A DNA stretch of 49,373 nt, taken from positions 1-49,373 of the forward strand of contig JAKAJU010000185.1 of NCBI GenBank assembly GCA_021813655.1, written 5' to 3'. Under the pieces are notes generated by a model. The model made no database searches, was not told the origin of the DNA, and saw only the letters and a program-made list of their open reading frames with translations. Source of the DNA: Chloroflexota bacterium (lineage in GTDB: Bacteria; Chloroflexota; Limnocylindria; Limnocylindrales; CSP1-4). Made by a program: the position numbers and the translations under genes. Below are positions 46,116 through 49,373 of the stretch, one piece after another; position 1 is the stretch's first letter, and each line of letters opens with the position of its first letter.

Positions 46116-47978
46116 CTACGGACAGACGCTCCCTGGTGGCGCGACCACGAGCTCGAGGTCCGACCCCGGCAGAACGACGGAGCCGGCCGGCGGGTCCTGG
46201 CGGACGACGACCCACGCGTCGTCGAAGGCGCCGTCAGCGGGGTCGGGCGCGATCCAGCGGAGGTCGAAGCCGTCCGCCGCTACCGCGCGCTTCGCCGGGC
46301 CGAGAGCGCGACAGCGGTAGTCCCCGACGGCGACGCCGCCGGGAACCGGCGACGGTGGTCCGGAGGGCGAGGGCGCGACCGACGGCGTCGGCACGGTGGT
46401 CGGCCTCGGCACGGGCGTGGGGACAGGGAACGGCGCCGTCGCCGGCGCGGGTGCCGGCCCGCCGGGAATGAGCGCGGCGATCGCGGCCCGGATCCTGTCC
46501 ACCTCGGCGCGGGTGAGCGCCGACGACCAGGTCGGCGGGACGATCCGCAGCTGCGCGACCGGGGCGTGCGACGCTCGCCCGAAGAGCTCGATGAGGCCGG
46601 GCAGCGCCTCCCGCGGCAGGTCCGTCCACGCCATCCCGCGCGCCGCCGCGAGGAGCGCCGGCGCCGCGAGGATCGCCCCGGGGCCGATCGCGTCGCGGAT
46701 CGCGAGCAGGAGCGTCTGCTGGCGGTCCATGCGCCCGTAGTCGCTGTCCTGGTGGCGGCTGCGGGCGTAGGCGAGGGCCGTCCGGCCGTCCATGTGCTGC
46801 CGCCCGGCGGCGATGCGCAGGTGGACGTCGCCCCGGATCGGGTCGGGGTACATCGCGTCCTCGACCGGGGCGGGCACGGTGATGTCGATCCCGCCCATCG
46901 CGTCGACCACGCGGATGACGCCGACGAGGTCCGCGACCAGGACGGCGTCGATCGGGCGCCCGGTGATCTCGGAGACGACCGCGCGCACCGCGCCGATCCC
47001 CTTGATCTCGGGGGTCGCCCCGGGCCACAGGGCTGGATGCCGGACGCTCGCCTCGACGTACATCTCGTTGAGCAGCCCGGGCTGACACGCGCAGGCGACG
47101 GCGTCACGGGCCGGACCGGGCGGATACGGGGCGTTGGTCAGGTTGCGCGGCAGCCCGACCATCGCGACCCGACCGCTTGCGACGTCGACCTCGACGAGGA
47201 GCATGACGTCGGTACGGCGGCTCGATCGATCACGCCCCGCGTCGCTGCCCAACAGCAGCAGGTCGAACCGGCCGTCGTCGCCCCACGGCGCGGCCCCCGG
47301 CGGCACCCACGGCACCGCGGCACCGACCGGCGGCAGGGTCCCGGCCCCGAGGTCATCCACGCGCGCGGACGTGACGGCGTCGGGCGTCGTCGGCGGGGTG
47401 GGGGAGGGCGTGGGCGGTGGCGCGAGCGACGGCGCGAGGGACGGCTCGAGCGCGGCCCCGTCGAAGGACGTGGTGGGCGCCGAGGCCCCCGGTGCCGGCG
47501 GGGGCGCGCCGGCGGAGACCGGGGGAACGGCCGCCTGGACCGGTGTCGAGGCGGGGTCGGTGGCGGCAGGGGCGAAGAGCGAGCCGAGGAGCTCGTCGGC
47601 CGCCGCGATCGACCGGGCGGCGATGACGTGGGGGATGCCGACGGTGAGGCCCATGATGAGGCAGCTCGCGACAACGACCCACGTCCCCGGGCGGGCGCGC
47701 CGGACCGGGTCGAGGCCGGCGGCCGCCCGCCAGAGCGCGACCCCGAAGTTCGCGACCGCGAGCACCGCGAGCGCGCCGGGTGCGACGACGGCCGCGAGGA
47801 CCCCGAAGGACCCGACGGAGGCGGCCCACGCCGCCACGAGGGCGGCGAGCGCGATCGTCGGGACGAGGAAGGCGAGGCCGACGCGCCGGTAGCCGACGAT
47901 CAGGTGCCCCGTCCCGGGCACGAGCGATCCAGCGAGACCGGCGAGGACGGTGCGCACGTCATGACGATGCGCGGCCAC
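46116..47978 (-). CDS. LytR-CpsA-Psr (LCP) family cell-wall protein with C-terminal PASTA-like domain
   Basis: This 620-residue membrane protein has an N-terminal part with about four hydrophobic segments (to about residue 120). A Pro/Ala/Thr-rich linker (about 140-235) follows. The LCP catalytic domain (about 240-500) contains LLLLGSDAGRDRSSRRTDVM, with the phosphate-binding arginines. GLPRNL, GGIDITVPAPVEDAMYPD and TALAYARSRHQDSDYGRMDR are also present. After a second Pro-rich linker comes a PASTA-like module (about 553-620, VVRQDPPAGSVVLPGSDLELVV). LCP enzymes attach glycopolymers to peptidoglycan or other acceptors, and PASTA modules bind muropeptides. The start is GTG 47978. The long multi-helix N-terminus differs from the usual single anchor. 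Confidence 0.87.
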   Translation of the reverse strand: MAAHRHDVRTVLAGLAGSLVPGTGHLIVGYRRVGLAFLVPTIALAALVAAWAASVGSFGVLAAVVAPGALAVLAVANFGVALWRAAAGLDPVRRARPGTWVVVASCLIMGLTVGIPHVIAARSIAAADELLGSLFAPAATDPASTPVQAAVPPVSAGAPPPAPGASAPTTSFDGAALEPSLAPSLAPPPTPSPTPPTTPDAVTSARVDDLGAGTLPPVGAAVPWVPPGAAPWGDDGRFDLLLLGSDAGRDRSSRRTDVMLLVEVDVASGRVAMVGLPRNLTNAPYPPGPARDAVACACQPGLLNEMYVEASVRHPALWPGATPEIKGIGAVRAVVSEITGRPIDAVLVADLVGVIRVVDAMGGIDITVPAPVEDAMYPDPIRGDVHLRIAAGRQHMDGRTALAYARSRHQDSDYGRMDRQQTLLLAIRDAIGPGAILAAPALLAAARGMAWTDLPREALPGLIELFGRASHAPVAQLRIVPPTWSSALTRAEVDRIRAAIAALIPGGPAPAPATAPFPVPTPVPRPTTVPTPSVAPSPSGPPSPVPGGVAVGDYRCRALGPAKRAVAADGFDLRWIAPDPADGAFDDAWVVVRQDPPAGSVVLPGSDLELVVAPPGSVCP

Positions 47979-48074
47979 GGGTGGTCGGTCAAGGCGCTCC
48001 TGTCACGACAGGCCGGGCCGGCGTCCGCGCAGCTCGCAGGTACCGCGGACGCCCGCTCCGGGCGCCAGCGACGA

Positions 48075-48521
48075 TCAGTTCGGGCAGGCGGTCGCCACCT
48101 TCGCCTCGAGCTGCTGCCAGGCCGTCCCGATCCCTGCGATCGCCGTGTCGATCGCGGATTCCGCGGTCCCGGTCGATCCCTGCCCGGCCTGGGCGAGCGC
48201 GCTCCGCAGTGGCTCGACCGCGTTGAGCAGGTCGGTCACGGCCGGCCTGAGCTCGCTCGAGGCCGAGGACGCGAGAGTCGCCGCCTGCACCGCGACGTCA
48301 TTGGCCGCGAATCTGACGGCAGTGACACCCTCGACGGTCGGCTTGGCGGACGTCAGCTTCGTCACCGTCGTGCGGAGCACGGCGATGCCGGCGCACACAG
48401 CGGAGGCCGGCGTGGCGACAGCAGAGCCGGACGGGGCGGCGGGAGTCGCGGTCGTGCCCGAGCACGCGGCGCAGGCCACCGCTACGGCCGTGAGCGCCAG
48501 GACACCAAGATGTCTGCGCAT
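48075..48521 (-). CDS. Small putative lipoprotein, unknown function
   Basis: This 148-residue protein has a signal sequence and lipobox VACAAC, with C20 as the lipid-modified cysteine. A Thr/Ala/Pro linker and then a predicted all-helical domain follow. Two further cysteines at 43 and 146 could form a disulfide. The helical part is rich in Ala, Val, Thr and Ser (TLASSASSELRPAVTDLLNAV region). No family is recognised. ATG 48521 follows GGGGGAACGCG and starts the signal peptide; the frame upstream of it is not signal-like. It is 96 nt upstream of the LCP gene on the same strand. Confidence 0.72.
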   Translation of the reverse strand: MRRHLGVLALTAVAVACAACSGTTATPAAPSGSAVATPASAVCAGIAVLRTTVTKLTSAKPTVEGVTAVRFAANDVAVQAATLASSASSELRPAVTDLLNAVEPLRSALAQAGQGSTGTAESAIDTAIAGIGTAWQQLEAKVATACPN

Positions 48522-48664
48522 CGCGTTCCCCCATCGTTCGTGGATCCGATTCGGGCAGGGTATCCGGTCGGACCCCACGACGCTGCGAGGGCTGGCCCCG
48601 CCGAGCAGCCCTGCGGTCACGAGGGAGTTGGTGGCAAGGGCTGCCGCCCCTCCCGCGATCGATC

Positions 48665-48719
48665 TGGTGCCGAGGCCGGGATTCGAACCCGGATGACCTT
48701 GCGGCCGGCCGCTTTTGAG
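48665..48719 (-). repeat. 3' portion of a tRNA-Leu(CAA), probable attachment-site remnant
   Basis: Read on the minus strand, bases 48719-48665 give anticodon loop CTCAAAA (anticodon CAA) and 3' anticodon stem GCGGC. A class II variable arm with a 4-bp stem closed by a GCAA loop comes next. A perfect T arm follows (5-bp stem, loop TTCGAAT), then acceptor strand CCTCGGC, A73 and CCA. The 5' half is missing: the bases before the loop do not pair with GCGGC, and no GCCGAGG acceptor partner in tRNA context lies upstream. Integrases of phages and genomic islands duplicate exactly such 3' ends, so any integrated element would lie at higher coordinates. It is not a functional tRNA gene as it stands. 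Confidence 0.75.
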
Positions 48720-48741
48720 TCGTGGCGAAACGGTCCGGATC

Positions 48742-48840
48742 AGTCCGTCCCGTACCCCGTTTCGTGCTCAGATCGGTGCGCTGAGCACGCCTGAAGCAGG
48801 CACGGAGTCCGTCCCAGTCCGGGCGTATGCCACCGATCTG
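48742..48840. repeat. Cluster of short direct and inverted repeats next to the tRNA fragment
   Basis: AGTCCGTCCC occurs at 48742-48751 and 48806-48815. CAGATCGGTG (48769-48778) is inverted as CACCGATCTG at 48831-48840. GTGCTCAG/CTGAGCAC (48764-48771 and 48781-48788) forms an 8-bp hairpin. Repeats of this size beside an attachment core could be integrase or excisionase arm sites; that is inference. Confidence 0.45.
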
Positions 48841-48929
48841 TGCTACCACTCCGGCCCTCCCGACAGGCCACTGGACGACACTCGAGGGGGGGGCGGGCAC
48901 GGATGCCGGGGGGCGGCTGGGAATGATCA

Positions 48930-48953
48930 AACTGGCCGAAAGTGGGGCCAGTT
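48930..48953. repeat. 8-bp hairpin, possibly an insertion-sequence end remnant
   Basis: AACTGGCC (48930-48937) pairs with GGCCAGTT (48946-48953) across an 8-nt loop. TGATCA occurs on both outer sides (48924-48929 and from 48958). The arrangement of TGATCA, AACTGGCC and GGTGATCA recalls the ends of IS21-type elements, but no istA or istB fragment is visible. Confidence 0.3.
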
Positions 48954-49169
48954 CAGGTGATCATGCCCAGGCGGCCTCGGCCTCGCGATCTGGCACTCGC
49001 TCGTCGAGGCAATGGGCGGGTCGATCGCGGCCTCGAATCCGGCCCGGGCGCGGGAGCAGCTCTATCGCCCGGCTCCTTGGCGGCTGACAGCTCGGAGGCG
49101 GCGCCTGCCCGTTCCCGGTGCGGAGCGCAGGACTGGCAGCGGGTCGCGTCGCGCGGATCCTGTCGATCC

Positions 49170-49373
49170 TCAGTCGGACGCGGCCGCCTCCTCACCACTG
49201 GCCGTCGCGGCATCGATCGCTGCCGTCGCCTGACCGAGCAGCGTCGCCCGCATTGCGGTCTCCACCCCGGCGAGGGCGAGGCCGGCCGCGAACGCGGCGA
49301 TCGGCGCGGCCGTGCGCTCGCTCGAGTGGGCGACGGCGCGCGTGAAGTCCAGGATCGCCGTCCGAGATCGGAA
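49170..49373 (-). CDS. C-terminal fragment of an unknown protein (cut by window edge)
   Basis: A minus-strand frame enters from the right edge and ends at TGA 49172-49170. It gives 67 residues, of which the first three fall in a probable adapter sequence. It has near-total G/C third positions and an amphipathic helical look (LDFTRAVAHSSERTAAPIA, then AGLALAGVETAMRATLL), ending in an acidic Ala-rich tail EEAAASD. No family is recognised. Codon use like that of the neighbours supports a real gene, truncated at its 5' end. Confidence 0.5.
   Translation of the reverse strand, partial: FRSRTAILDFTRAVAHSSERTAAPIAAFAAGLALAGVETAMRATLLGQATAAIDAATASGEEAAASD
49365..49373. other. Probable Illumina adapter residue at contig end
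   Basis: The window ends in AGATCGGAA, the first nine bases of the standard TruSeq adapter read. A chance match at exactly the last nine bases is unlikely. The biological sequence probably ends at 49364. Confidence 0.65.

Larger units (their letters stand above)
48522..49169. other. 648-bp region without supported genes
   Basis: No reading frame here has convincing protein-like content. It contains the tRNA-Leu 3' fragment (48665-48719), direct and inverted repeats (48742-48840) and a GC-rich G-tract region near 48884-48920. A hairpin of possible insertion-sequence origin lies at 48930-48953. The rest shows nothing recognisable. Confidence 0.65.

Noticed and set aside
48665-48860. A complete tRNA-Leu interrupted by a group I intron
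   Set aside because: No 5' half with a GCCGAGG acceptor strand and GCCGC anticodon stem is found upstream on the minus strand, and no intron core elements were recognised. An attachment-site fragment fits better.

Overview
The window is a GC-rich (roughly 70 % by eye), densely coding stretch from a bacterium. It has GTG/TTG starts, many 4-base start/stop overlaps and lipoproteins with Ala/Thr/Pro-rich linkers. There is no rRNA or complete tRNA to place it. I lean to Chloroflexota, with Actinobacteriota as the alternative; this is inference. The window looks like a whole metagenomic or draft contig: the left edge cuts an IS1182-type transposase, and the last nine bases match the start of an Illumina adapter.

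Layout: (1) 137-5115, DNA repair and replication genes pcrA and ligA; a tandem-GNAT acetyltransferase follows on the other strand. (2) 6140-26082, the centre of interest: two long convergent operons plus a GntR/FCD regulator. The rightward operon (6190-16081) encodes a luciferase-like monooxygenase, an M29/NicX-like metalloenzyme, a cupin, a class II aldolase-fold decarboxylase, two subunits of a molybdenum hydroxylase, a 3-hydroxyacyl-CoA-dehydrogenase-like enzyme, a metallo-beta-lactamase-fold lactonase, an SDR, a VOC protein and a zinc alcohol dehydrogenase. The leftward operon (25138-16157) encodes an amidohydrolase, a BMP-type ABC importer (four genes), a CoxG-like protein, a class V aminotransferase, the FAD subunit of the molybdenum hydroxylase and a membrane protein. 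Five enzymes correspond to the Mesorhizobium vitamin B6 degradation pathway: pyridoxamine-pyruvate transaminase, pyridoxal 4-dehydrogenase, 4-pyridoxolactonase, the FHMPC dehydrogenase and the HMPDC decarboxylase. The usual ring-cleaving flavoprotein (MHPCO), its hydrolase and the usual 4-pyridoxate dehydrogenase are absent. The molybdenum hydroxylase, NicX-like protein, luciferase-like enzyme and alcohol dehydrogenase are candidates for a different lower route. Both operons start at an identical 19-bp perfect palindrome (6150-6168 and 25213-25231), probably the GntR operator.

(3) 26134-31115, gatC-gatA-aminotransferase-gatB and a small membrane protein. (4) 31201-32231, a CoA-binding protein and a membrane protein on the minus strand. 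(5) 32585-38029, a second, complete BMP-type ABC importer. (6) 38233-46078, an alpha/beta hydrolase, dnaE, a TerB-like protein, a second hydrolase, and a glutamine-amidotransferase-like protein whose C-terminus resembles that of cysteinyl-tRNA synthetase. (7) 46116-48521, an LCP-PASTA cell-wall protein and a small lipoprotein. (8) 48522-49373, a mostly non-coding stretch with the 3' portion of a tRNA-Leu(CAA), which I read as an attachment-site remnant, short repeats, and one partial gene at the edge.

Several housekeeping genes (pcrA, gatC, dnaE, the 38233 hydrolase) have a TANNAT -10 element only 6-8 nt before the start codon, suggesting leaderless transcripts. Statements that a protein matches a named Mesorhizobium enzyme rest on recalled family sequences, not on a computed alignment.
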